A stretch of 32,399 nucleotides of DNA from Bacteroidales bacterium (GTDB lineage: Bacteria; Bacteroidota; Bacteroidia; Bacteroidales; F082): assembly GCA_017439405.1 (NCBI GenBank), contig JAFSJF010000129.1, forward strand, positions 1-32,399. The letters run 5' to 3'. Every line of letters starts with the position of its first letter. The stretch's first letter is position 1. The notes below the pieces were generated by a model. It did not search any database, was not told the DNA's origin, and was given only the letters and a program-made list of their open reading frames with translations. Below, in pieces: positions 24,948 to 32,312 of this stretch. Both the position numbers and the translations under genes were made by a program.

Positions 24948-24991
24948 GTTATTTGAAGCGCAAAAATACGTATTTTTGCGCTTCAAATAAC
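24948..24991. promoter_or_regulatory. 44-bp perfect palindrome, bidirectional truA/aat promoter
   Basis: The 22 bases 24948-24969 are the exact reverse complement of 24970-24991, with no spacer. Each arm contains a TATTTTTG box: 24971-24978 toward aat and 24968-24961 toward truA. Predicted starts fall about 11 nt before the aat ATG and 9 nt before the truA ATG. It fills nearly the whole 49-nt intergenic gap. Confidence 0.85.
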
Positions 24992-24995
24992 CGGA

Positions 24996-25775
24996 ATGAA
25001 CATTTTATACCAACTCAACGACGACGACTGCTTCTTCCCGCCAGCCGACCGCGCCAACGAGGACGGGCTTTTGGCCTTTGGCGGCGACCTCTCGCCCCAG
25101 CGCCTCGTCGTGGCCTATGCCAACGGCATATTCCCTTGGTACAGCGACGACGAGCCGCTACTTTGGTGGTCGCTCGACCCGCGACTTATCATTCGCCCGG
25201 GCGAGATGCGCGTCAGCAAGTCGCTTAGGCACAGGCTGAAACAGGGAAGGTTTGAGGTGCGCATCGACACCCATTTCCAGGAGGTGATGCTGCATTGCGC
25301 CCAAACGCCACGCAAAGACCAAGACGGCACTTGGATACAGGACGAGATGGTGGAGGCCTACTGCCATCTCAACGAACTTGGGCTGGCGCATTCGTTTGAG
25401 ACTTACGAAGACAACGAGCTGGTCGGAGGACTATACGGAATCGCCATCGGGAAGGCGTTTTTCGGCGAGTCGATGTTCCACACCGCGACCGATGCCTCTA
25501 AGGTGGCATTTTACCACCTTCACCGATTCCTGTCGGAACACGACTTCAAACTCATTGATTGCCAGCAAGAAACAAACCATTTGAAAAGCCTCGGAGCCTT
25601 TTCCGTTCCACGCAGCGAGTATCTGAAAGAACTGGAAACACTGACCGCAGCCCCAACCCTAGTCGGAAAGTGGGGCGGGAACGACTGTGAAGAAATGCTT
25701 CTCAACATCCGACAGCCCAACAAGTTGCAATTCAGGGCTTACAATCTCGATGCCGACGTTTCGCTCTCCGACTAA
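24996..25775 (+). CDS. aat: Leucyl/phenylalanyl-tRNA--protein transferase
   Basis: A 259-aa cytosolic enzyme that adds Leu or Phe to the N-terminal Arg or Lys of proteins, marking them for the N-end rule pathway. Family marks: FPPADRANEDGLLAFGGDLS (13-32), ANGIFPWYSDDEPLLWWS, TWIQDEMVEAYCHLNELGLAHSFE-type helix, and the GESMFH motif with SKVAFYHL. The C-terminal tail of about 25 residues after NIRQP is a little longer than usual. Divergent from truA across a palindromic promoter. Confidence 0.96.
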   Translation: MNILYQLNDDDCFFPPADRANEDGLLAFGGDLSPQRLVVAYANGIFPWYSDDEPLLWWSLDPRLIIRPGEMRVSKSLRHRLKQGRFEVRIDTHFQEVMLHCAQTPRKDQDGTWIQDEMVEAYCHLNELGLAHSFETYEDNELVGGLYGIAIGKAFFGESMFHTATDASKVAFYHLHRFLSEHDFKLIDCQQETNHLKSLGAFSVPRSEYLKELETLTAAPTLVGKWGGNDCEEMLLNIRQPNKLQFRAYNLDADVSLSD

Positions 25776-25829
25776 ACCTGCCGGCAAAAAGTTTTTCCAA
25801 ATTTTCGGCTAAAATCAGGGAATTTTTAT

Positions 25830-25837
25830 TATTTTTG
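25830..25837 (+). promoter_or_regulatory. Promoter -7 box for arginine deiminase
   Basis: TATTTTTG lies 61 nt before the arcA ATG. No TTTG is found at the usual -33 distance. A small GAGCC/GGCTC hairpin in the leader (about 25852-25873) may be incidental. Confidence 0.5.
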
Positions 25838-25898
25838 CACCGCTTATTTTGGAGCCAAAAACCATTTCGGCTCTGTTTGTTTCATTAATACGATATTT

Positions 25899-27146
25899 AT
25901 GGATTCCAATCCAATCACAGTCAACGTAAACTCAGAAATTGGGAAACTCCAGCACGTTCTTGTCCACACGCCGGGCAATGAAGTGGAGAACATGACCCCC
26001 GAAGACGCCCATGTTTATCTTTTCAGCGACATCCTGAACCTGCAAGTCGCACAAAAAGAATACGGTTATTTCAAGCGCGTGCTTCAAAAGGCCACCACCG
26101 TCCATGAGGTGAAAGACCTTTTGGCGGATATTCTGCAAAACGAGAGCATCAAGTTCGCCTTGGTGGACCGCATCTGCAAGGCCGAAAACAAAGCCTTCCT
26201 TTCCAACTATCTGAAATCGCTGAGTGCCAATGAATTGTCATATCAGTTGATAGAAGGTGTACACCTGAAGGATGTCACCTACATCAACAACGAGAAATAC
26301 GCTCTCCTGCCTTTGCCCAACCTGTTTTTCATGCGTGACGCCTCGTTCACCATGTTCGACAATGTGATGATCAGCAGCATGGCCTCGCAAGTCAGGGCAA
26401 GGGAAGGCATGATTCTGGAAGCGATTTACAACCTGCATCCGATGTTTGAGACTAAGGTCATCAATCCTGTGCTGAAATACGACATCCACGGCATCGGCAC
26501 GGTGGAAGGCGGCGACGTGCAAATTGTCCGCGATGACATCATCATTTGCGGCTTAGGCTCGCGCACCAACATGCACGGCGTGGAGGCCTTGGTGGAACAC
26601 CTGAAGACCCGCCCTGGCGTCAAGCACTTGATTTTCCAAGAGTTGCCTCCAAAGCCCGAGTCATTCATCCACTTGGACATGGTCTTCACCATGCTCGATG
26701 TTGACAAATGCATGGCCTACAAGCCCGTCATCATGAGCAACAACTTCAAGACTTTCCACATCACCATCGACGGACAGAAAGCCGTCGGCAAGGAAGTCCC
26801 CAACCTCATCAACGGTCTCAACAGCTTAGGAGTCAATGTAGAGCCCGTTTTCTGCGGAGACGGCGACGACAATTTCGGTCCCAGAGAGCAGTGGCACAGC
26901 GGCTGCAATTTCTTCTGCCTCGAACCAGGCAAGTTCATCGGCTACGGCCGCAACCAGCACACCTTGCAGGCCTTGAACGACGTGGGATTCAACATCGTCA
27001 CTGCGGCCGACGTGGTCAACAACAAGTACGACCTCAACTCGACAAGGAAATGCATCATTGCCTTTGAGGGCAATGAACTTTCGCGCGGCGGTGGCGGCGC
27101 ACGCTGCATGACCATGCCTTTGCAACGTATGCCCGTTGAATGGTAA
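25899..27146 (+). CDS. arcA: Arginine deiminase
   Basis: A 415-aa cytosolic enzyme hydrolysing L-arginine to L-citrulline and ammonia. Active-site elements are all present: FMRD with Asp147, EGGD (203-206), HLD with His258 and Asp260, and the nucleophile Cys403 in GGGGARCMTMPLQR at the C-terminus. The N-terminal ISEIGKL-type motif appears as NSEIGKLQHVLVHTPG (11-26). Length is typical. No carbamate kinase, ornithine transcarbamoylase or arginine/ornithine exchanger is nearby, so it stands alone and may supply citrulline or ammonia for acid tolerance. The bidirectional hairpin at 27174 ends the transcript. Confidence 0.96.
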   Translation: MDSNPITVNVNSEIGKLQHVLVHTPGNEVENMTPEDAHVYLFSDILNLQVAQKEYGYFKRVLQKATTVHEVKDLLADILQNESIKFALVDRICKAENKAFLSNYLKSLSANELSYQLIEGVHLKDVTYINNEKYALLPLPNLFFMRDASFTMFDNVMISSMASQVRAREGMILEAIYNLHPMFETKVINPVLKYDIHGIGTVEGGDVQIVRDDIIICGLGSRTNMHGVEALVEHLKTRPGVKHLIFQELPPKPESFIHLDMVFTMLDVDKCMAYKPVIMSNNFKTFHITIDGQKAVGKEVPNLINGLNSLGVNVEPVFCGDGDDNFGPREQWHSGCNFFCLEPGKFIGYGRNQHTLQALNDVGFNIVTAADVVNNKYDLNSTRKCIIAFEGNELSRGGGGARCMTMPLQRMPVEW

Positions 27147-27173
27147 ACGAAGGCAGTCCTTATCTGGCTAATC

Positions 27174-27206
27174 AAAAGCCGTTTGGTTTTCCAAACGGCT
27201 TTATTG
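27174..27206. terminator. Bidirectional terminator between arcA and the murD-like gene
   Basis: AAAGCCGTTTGG and CCAAACGGCTTT form a perfect 12-bp stem with a TTTT loop, with A-rich and T-rich flanks. It sits between two convergent stop codons. Confidence 0.9.
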
Positions 27207-27208
27207 TT

Positions 27209-28558
27209 TCACTGAATTACAAAACCTTGCGCCAAATGCTTAAACTTCCGTCCTCGTTCCTCGAAGTTCTTGTATTGGTCGTAGCTTGAGGCAGCGGGCG
27301 AAAGCAGGCAGACATCGCCCGGTCTTGCATGAGCCGCGATGTAGGCAAAGGCTTGTTCCATCGAAGAATAATGGAATGATGTCGATCCTGGGATTCCTTC
27401 TGAAGGCATTGGAAACAGGGGATTGGGGGCCTCGGTTTTCACAGCCCGTGAGCCTGTCGAAACGTTGCCTTCAATCAGTTCCATCATCCTCTCCCCAGCC
27501 TTGCCCGTGAAGAGCAGGTGCGACACCGGATGCGTCCACAAATAGGTTGCCAATGGCTGATAGTCAATGCCACGGTCGAAGCCACCAAGCAAAAGGAAGT
27601 CAACCCGTCCCAAGGCCTCACAGGCAGAAATGGCCGCCTGCGGGATGGTGGAGATGCTGTCGTTGACAAAAGTCACTCCGCCAAAAGTACCCACAGTCTC
27701 CAGCCGGTGCTCCAAAGGCTTGAAGGTATATAAATAAGGTATCAACTCGCGGCAATCCACACCATGGGCATCGCAAGCCAGCAGTGCGGCCTCGACATCC
27801 AGATAATTATGCCCGCCTTTCAGTGGCAAGGCAGTGCGGTCGATCTCGTTGGTGAAATCGCTTTCTGGGAAAACCCTGACGAAACGCTTCGCTCCGCTCG
27901 AAACGATACGAAGTGCATCATCGACCAAGCTCACATGAATGACGGCAATGTCGGCCTCGGTCATAAACCGCAAAAGGTTGAGTTTCGCCGACTTATAACG
28001 CTCCATCGTGCCGAAATGGTCGAGATGCTCCTCAAAAATGTTGAGCAAAACGCCCACATGCGGACTTTGGTGAACAATCTCCAACTGGTGTGCCGAAAGC
28101 TCATAAACGACAACACTTCCTGGTTGAATGCTTTCCATCACATCGAAGCAAGGAATGCCAATGTTGCCTGTCAGGATTGCATCGCGGCCCGAGGATTTCA
28201 ACAAGTGGTGAATCAGGCTTGTGGTCGTGCTTTTGCCTTTCGTGCCACTCACGCCAATGGTTTGGTTATGGAACTGGCTGAGAAACAAGTCTGTCTGCGA
28301 AGTGATTTCAACCCCTTTCGTGTCGAAATCCCTCAGGGAAATCCCTGGCGTCTTGATGACGATTTCGTAATCGTATATCGATTCAAGATACTGATTTCCA
28401 AAATGTTTCACGCCATCCATCTCGTTTTTGTCGGCAACGCCAACCACAGCCTCTGGAAGGTATTTTTGCACGAACCGCAAAGACGACCTTCCTTCGCGAC
28501 CAAAGCCGAGAATGAGAATGCGTTTGCCGCGTAACCGATCCAGCATCAAGTCAAACAT
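27209..28558 (-). CDS. MurD2-like UDP-MurNAc-L-Ala--glutamate ligase
   Basis: A 449-aa Mur ligase: N-terminal nucleotide-sugar-binding domain (GKRILILGFGREGRS), central ATPase with P-loop GVSGTKGKSTTT (102-113), and C-terminal domain with LLSPAASSYDQYKNFEERG (418-436). Canonical MurD has an NDSKATN motif whose Lys is part of the D-Glu pocket; here it is NDSISTIPQA (299-308), and GGFDRGIDY replaces the usual GGxxKGxD. These changes, and the 8-nt overlap with a MurL homologue, point to MurD2, which adds L-Glu rather than D-Glu in Xanthomonas. Residues about 364-394 look like an extra segment. The stop lies just inside a strong bidirectional terminator. Ordinary MurD remains possible. Confidence 0.75.
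   Translation of the reverse strand: MFDLMLDRLRGKRILILGFGREGRSSLRFVQKYLPEAVVGVADKNEMDGVKHFGNQYLESIYDYEIVIKTPGISLRDFDTKGVEITSQTDLFLSQFHNQTIGVSGTKGKSTTTSLIHHLLKSSGRDAILTGNIGIPCFDVMESIQPGSVVVYELSAHQLEIVHQSPHVGVLLNIFEEHLDHFGTMERYKSAKLNLLRFMTEADIAVIHVSLVDDALRIVSSGAKRFVRVFPESDFTNEIDRTALPLKGGHNYLDVEAALLACDAHGVDCRELIPYLYTFKPLEHRLETVGTFGGVTFVNDSISTIPQAAISACEALGRVDFLLLGGFDRGIDYQPLATYLWTHPVSHLLFTGKAGERMMELIEGNVSTGSRAVKTEAPNPLFPMPSEGIPGSTSFHYSSMEQAFAYIAAHARPGDVCLLSPAASSYDQYKNFEERGRKFKHLAQGFVIQ
27447..27464. repeat. Short dispersed repeat inside the murD-like gene
   Basis: The core TGAGCCTGTCGAA (27449-27461), flanked by CG(T) and AACG, matches from memory a short repeat core frequently seen in bacterial genomes. 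It lies in frame (minus strand, VSTGSRA) within an apparent 30-residue insertion of the Mur ligase C-terminal domain. Confidence 0.5.
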
Positions 28559-29915
28559 GGAGGCGTCTTTTTAGGATTCGTCCAAACTCTCCGGGAAGGA
28601 AATGCTCGTCGTTGAAGCGATGGAGGATGTTTTCCACTGCTTCACGATGCCCATTGGCAGCCTCCATACATGCCCGCACCTCCTCCACCGTCCCGACGCA
28701 CTCGAAAGGCTTCACTGAGGCCGTTCCGTCCAGTTCCTCGAAAACAGGACGGAGGCTTTCGTCGGCCATCAAGTCCTTACCAAAGATAGCGACCAACTTT
28801 TCCTTCGGGAGAAACGGCGACAAGACAAGCCATGTGAACAAGCATTTCGGGCAACGTCCGCACCAGGAGTCGGTCTTGCTGCCCACGTTGCAGCTGCGGA
28901 ACACGTGATGGTAGGCCTCAAATTGTGCGAACAGGTAAGCTATCTGCAGCTCGCTCAACGGTCGCAAAAAACTGAAATACTGCACTTTACCATTTAAGTT
29001 CTCTTCAACATAGTCCCTAAAATCCCGTTCAAACCCAATGGATTTGCTGTATTGGTGGTTGATGTTCGTACCAGGCACGGTGGCTTCATTGGCACTATTT
29101 TCGTTCGAAAGGGCGATGTACTTCGAACGGCTTCCGAAGGCCACCAAAACGCTGATGAAAGCCAACAACGCAGAAAAAGGTGTGTGACCGTTCAGATAGC
29201 CTTCCGCATTGAGTTTCAGCATAGTAGGGTCGAGAGTTCGGTTGATGACGACAAACTCGTTTTCACCAAAGTTTGCCGTTTTGACGCAGTTTAACGTTGC
29301 ACCACGCGGATTGACAATCAACGGGATGACAGGCATTTCGTTACGCAAACACTCTAACGTGACGACGGAATCCTTGCCACCACCCACAGGAATCAAAGTA
29401 CGTTCAGCAAGCGGCAAGCTAACTTTTGCAAAGGGTTGGTTTCCAACGGAATCAACCATCATCAGGTCTTCTTCCGAAACCGATATGCCATTCAAATAGA
29501 GAAACTCGCCCAACCCGTTGTAATACAGCTTCTTCCAGAATCGTTTCTGCGATTCAGTCAACGAAAACGCCTTTATCTCCACCCTTTTCGGGCAGGCGAT
29601 TTTCCAATAGCTTACCAGCTCCGTCATGCCGATTTGGAAAGCCATAGCCTCCAACATCTCGGTCGGAATCGAGTCCCACTCTAAAAAAGGTCGTGCGGGA
29701 ATTTCAATCGTCGGGTGGAAAAGATAACGGTCGTCGAGGTTAAACTCAAAAACTATAGATAGCCGTCCATCCTCACGCTTCACAGTCTGTTTCTCGAAAG
29801 TGAACACGGAAAACTCCTTGCGCAAGGCGTCAAATTGGCTTTGGTTGTCGGTGCGTTTCACTGATTTGCGGTTTTGTGGCACAAAATTACGAATTATGGT
29901 GCGAATATCGTCCAA
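28551..29915 (-). CDS. murL: MurL-like UDP-MurNAc-L-Ala-L-Glu epimerase
   Basis: Up to 454 aa. The ATP-pyrophosphatase-like loop PVGGGKDSVVTL (176-187), a central region with SNENSANEATVPG, and a Cys cluster (Cys342 and CGRCPKC at 352-358) match the MurL family. In Xanthomonas, MurL uses ATP to convert terminal L-Glu to D-Glu in UDP-MurNAc-dipeptide, working after MurD2. Here it overlaps a MurD2-like gene by 8 nt, the same partnership. The frame opens with TTG at 29915; a TAATTTTG box inside it (29889-29882) and a GTG at 29861 (then KRTDNQSQ) suggest the true start may be residue 19. Family assignment is from memory. Confidence 0.75.
   Translation of the reverse strand: MDDIRTIIRNFVPQNRKSVKRTDNQSQFDALRKEFSVFTFEKQTVKREDGRLSIVFEFNLDDRYLFHPTIEIPARPFLEWDSIPTEMLEAMAFQIGMTELVSYWKIACPKRVEIKAFSLTESQKRFWKKLYYNGLGEFLYLNGISVSEEDLMMVDSVGNQPFAKVSLPLAERTLIPVGGGKDSVVTLECLRNEMPVIPLIVNPRGATLNCVKTANFGENEFVVINRTLDPTMLKLNAEGYLNGHTPFSALLAFISVLVAFGSRSKYIALSNENSANEATVPGTNINHQYSKSIGFERDFRDYVEENLNGKVQYFSFLRPLSELQIAYLFAQFEAYHHVFRSCNVGSKTDSWCGRCPKCLFTWLVLSPFLPKEKLVAIFGKDLMADESLRPVFEELDGTASVKPFECVGTVEEVRACMEAANGHREAVENILHRFNDEHFLPGEFGRILKRRLHV
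29882..29889 (-). promoter_or_regulatory. Promoter -7 box for murL
   Basis: The minus strand reads TAATTTTG 20 nt before the GTG at 29861. It lies inside the longest murL frame, arguing for the shorter start. It is divergent from the yqgE box 33 nt away. Confidence 0.45.
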
Positions 29916-29921
29916 AAAGTC

Positions 29922-29929
29922 TAATTTTG
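29922..29929 (+). promoter_or_regulatory. Promoter -7 box for yqgE
   Basis: TAATTTTG ends 4 nt before the yqgE ATG at 29934, which would make the message leaderless. Confidence 0.5.
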
Positions 29930-29933
29930 CGCT

Positions 29934-30524
29934 ATGGATTTAGGAGAACGTTTCAAAATACGCAGCAATTCATTGGAGCCGAAACAGGGTAATATCCTGA
30001 TTTCCGAACCGTTGATGAACGATTTCCACTTCGGACGGTCCGTTGTTCTACTCATTGACCATGATGAAGTTGAAGGGAGTTTTGGCGTCATCATCAACAA
30101 GAAGCTGAATGCCAGCGTGAGCCAAATCGTTGACGGTTTTCCCGATTTCGAGTCGGCCGTTTATCTCGGTGGCCCGGTCGCCGACAACCAATTGTTCTTC
30201 ATCCACACCTTGGGACCGCTGATTCCCGACTCCGACCCAATTCTGGAAGGGCTGTACTGGGGCGGAGATTCCAATACCCTAAAAACGCTGATTTCCACTG
30301 GGATAGCCAACGAAAACAACATAAGGTTCTATTTGGGGTATGCTGGCTGGGATTCTGGGCAATTGGTCTCTGAATTGGTCAGGAACTCATGGCTCGTCAG
30401 CGACATCAGCGCGAAGCAGTTTTTCAGCGTCGGTCCGGAAAGGATGTGGCAAACATTTGTGAATCAAATGGGTAGCCACTATGAGATGTGGAGTCGATTC
30501 CCGAAGAATGCCGAGGACAATTGA
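29934..30524 (+). CDS. YqgE/AlgH family protein
   Basis: A 196-aa protein of the YqgE/AlgH family (DUF179). Marks: GNILISEPLMNDFHFGRSVV (19-38), HDEVEGSFGVIINKKL, YLGGPVADNQLFFIHTLGP, and the late block FYLGYAGWDSGQLVSELVRNSW. The length is usual for Bacteroidota members. Molecular function is unknown; AlgH was linked to alginate regulation in Pseudomonas. No signal peptide. It is transcribed divergently from murL. Confidence 0.93.
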   Translation: MDLGERFKIRSNSLEPKQGNILISEPLMNDFHFGRSVVLLIDHDEVEGSFGVIINKKLNASVSQIVDGFPDFESAVYLGGPVADNQLFFIHTLGPLIPDSDPILEGLYWGGDSNTLKTLISTGIANENNIRFYLGYAGWDSGQLVSELVRNSWLVSDISAKQFFSVGPERMWQTFVNQMGSHYEMWSRFPKNAEDN

Positions 30525-30642
30525 ACCTTTTTGCGGAATCTTGAAACCGACTTCCTATCTTTCTGTCGTCAGAAAAGCCTTTGTTTCCTTCCATCGTTTA
30601 TCCCTAACCATTTTCAACAAATACCATTTCCCGAAAAAAGAC

Positions 30643-30650
30643 TATTTTTG
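30643..30650 (+). promoter_or_regulatory. Promoter -7 box for the PPTase gene
   Basis: TATTTTTG lies 17 nt before the ATG at 30668. The 143-nt gap from yqgE shows no other element and no hairpin terminator that I can see. Confidence 0.5.
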
Positions 30651-30667
30651 CGGCATAATCCACCCGC

Positions 30668-31237
30668 ATGATTTCCATTTTCGACGACATGAGCCAAATG
30701 ACGGATGCCGAGGTGCAACGGATGCTGCCCTTGGTGGACGAGCAACGCCGCGAGGAGGCCTTGCGCTACAAGCATTTGTTTGGGCAGTTCGCGTGCCTGA
30801 AGTCGTGGCTGATGCTCAAAAAACTCTTGAATCCTTTGGGAATCAACGATTTGACAATGAAAAAGAACGAACACGGAAAACCTTGTTTGACAAGGCATCC
30901 CGAAGTGCATTTCAACCTCAGCCATTGCAAGAACGGCATCGCCGTGGCGGTCGACTTCTCCCCTATTGGCATCGACATCGAGAGCTTCCACCGCGAAAAC
31001 GAAGCTCTCATATGCCGCACGATGAACGACGAGGAAATCGAAGCCATACAAGCCGCACCCAACCCTACCGCCGCTTTCACCCAACTATGGACCCAAAAGG
31101 AAGCCGTGCTGAAGCTGCGCGGCACCGGCATCGTGAACGACTTGCACGGTGTCTTGGACGGCGAAGGCTATCGTCTGGAGAGCCATATTAATGAGGAGAA
31201 GCGATACGCTTTGACGGTGGCATATTCGAATCCTTGA
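30668..31237 (+). CDS. 4'-phosphopantetheinyl transferase, Sfp type
   Basis: A 189-aa cytosolic enzyme that moves phosphopantetheine from CoA to a serine of acyl or peptidyl carrier proteins. Signature motifs in order: GKPCL (70-74), HFNLSHCKNG (81-90), the magnesium site GIDIE (101-105; Asp103, Glu105), and WTQKEAVLKLRGTGI (141-155) with the KEAxxK core. The length is slightly shorter than Sfp itself (about 220 aa), closer to Bacteroidota versions. No polyketide or peptide synthase cluster is in the window, so the target is probably the fatty-acid carrier protein or a distant cluster. A 42-nt gap separates it from the next gene. Confidence 0.93.
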   Translation: MISIFDDMSQMTDAEVQRMLPLVDEQRREEALRYKHLFGQFACLKSWLMLKKLLNPLGINDLTMKKNEHGKPCLTRHPEVHFNLSHCKNGIAVAVDFSPIGIDIESFHRENEALICRTMNDEEIEAIQAAPNPTAAFTQLWTQKEAVLKLRGTGIVNDLHGVLDGEGYRLESHINEEKRYALTVAYSNP

Positions 31238-31279
31238 CATGCAGTTTAATTCTGAACAGATACTTAAAACGATTACGAT

Positions 31280-32230
31280 ATGATAAACGAAGAGACATTA
31301 ATCGCTGTGACCGTCATTGGCGGCCTGGCTCTTTTGGTGATTGCCTTTGTCAAATATTTCATGGACAGGCCTTTTGTGCAGCCTGATTTGGAAACCAAAA
31401 CCTACACCCGCAATGGGGTAAGGTATGTCGAGCAAGCTCCCAAGATTTGGTGGGTTGAACCTTGGGAAGGAATTGGACTGCTTCGTGCCTTGTTTTACGG
31501 AACGTCATATATCATCCTGCTCGCCATTGTGAGCTTTTTACTCAAACACACAGCAGGTGCCGTTGTGTTGCTAATCACCGTGGCGCTATATCTGACCTTG
31601 CTTTGCGTAGTCCAGAATCTACTGATGCTGCGAAAAGCCAAAAAACTTGCCGCCCTCTCTCGGATGCCCAACGTCGTATATAACGAGGCCTATAAAGACC
31701 GCGCGACCAGACGTACCCGGATTTTTGCCTTTTGGATTGGCTGGGTTTTCGAAAGGGCTTTCAAGAAACAAATGCAAAACCTTGGACCGTGCCAATGCGA
31801 GGTGTGCAAGTCCCCGTGTCAGCATTTCGACCAGTTTGAGTACGATGATCTTCAACAGAAGGAACGCTCGCTGAAGTCGGTCGTTTACAAGCCCTACATC
31901 TGCGAGAACGGCCATGTCACCGTGGAGAAAGAGATTCCTTTCACCCAATATGAAGAGTGCCCGATATGTCAAGGCATCACAGTGAAAATGACTGAAAAAG
32001 AGATCGCCATTCAGCCCACATATTCAAGTAGCGGATTGGGCAAAAAGCACTATTCATGCCAGTATTGCGGATATCGGACTTTGAAGACATTCGAGATTCC
32101 CCAGCTCGAAGAGCCTGAGAGTGAAGTTGAACGGAGATCTTACCCAACACATACTATTTCATCATCATCTTCAAAAGGCTCTTTCGGTGGCGGACGCTCA
32201 GGCGGCGGAGGCAGCTCGGGAAGGTGGTGA
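31280..32230 (+). CDS. Membrane protein with zinc-ribbon-like motifs and Gly-rich tail
   Basis: A 316-aa protein I cannot name. One hydrophobic segment near residues 6-28, then two more at about 70-115 (LLRALFYGTSYIILLAIVSFLL; LLITVALYLTLLCVV, read by eye). The following cytosolic or periplasmic part has paired cysteines in three groups: CQCEVCKSPC, CENGH...CPIC, and CQYCGY, spaced like zinc ribbons. The C-terminus is Ser/Gly-rich (GSFGGGRSGGGGSSGRW), like the tail of TPM-domain (YgcG-type) membrane proteins, although no TPM domain is visible. It follows the PPTase by 42 nt and may be cotranscribed. Function unknown. Confidence 0.8.
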   Translation: MINEETLIAVTVIGGLALLVIAFVKYFMDRPFVQPDLETKTYTRNGVRYVEQAPKIWWVEPWEGIGLLRALFYGTSYIILLAIVSFLLKHTAGAVVLLITVALYLTLLCVVQNLLMLRKAKKLAALSRMPNVVYNEAYKDRATRRTRIFAFWIGWVFERAFKKQMQNLGPCQCEVCKSPCQHFDQFEYDDLQQKERSLKSVVYKPYICENGHVTVEKEIPFTQYEECPICQGITVKMTEKEIAIQPTYSSSGLGKKHYSCQYCGYRTLKTFEIPQLEEPESEVERRSYPTHTISSSSSKGSFGGGRSGGGGSSGRW

Positions 32231-32253
32231 TTTTATGAACTGAGGAACCATTG

Positions 32254-32291
32254 AAAAAAATCCCCCAAGAAATTCTTCTCGGGGGATTTTT
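32254..32291. terminator. Bidirectional terminator
   Basis: AAAATCCCCC and GGGGGATTTT form the stem with a 14-nt loop, flanked by an A7 run on the left and T5 on the right. It lies between the convergent ends of the zinc-ribbon membrane protein gene and the pyrophosphatase gene. Confidence 0.9.
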
Positions 32292-32312
32292 GGTTTGAAT
32301 GGCTGAAATTTC

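Noticed and set aside
25852-25873. Small hairpin (GAGCC/GGCTC) in the arcA leader as a possible riboswitch
   Set aside because: Only five base pairs, no further conserved structure, and no second copy to compare.
27878-27912. GCTTCGCTCCGCTCG-type repeat-like segment in the murD-like gene
   Set aside because: It resembles a short dispersed repeat, but it encodes a segment (SSGAKRFVRVF) of normal length for the ligase middle domain, so no insertion is evident.
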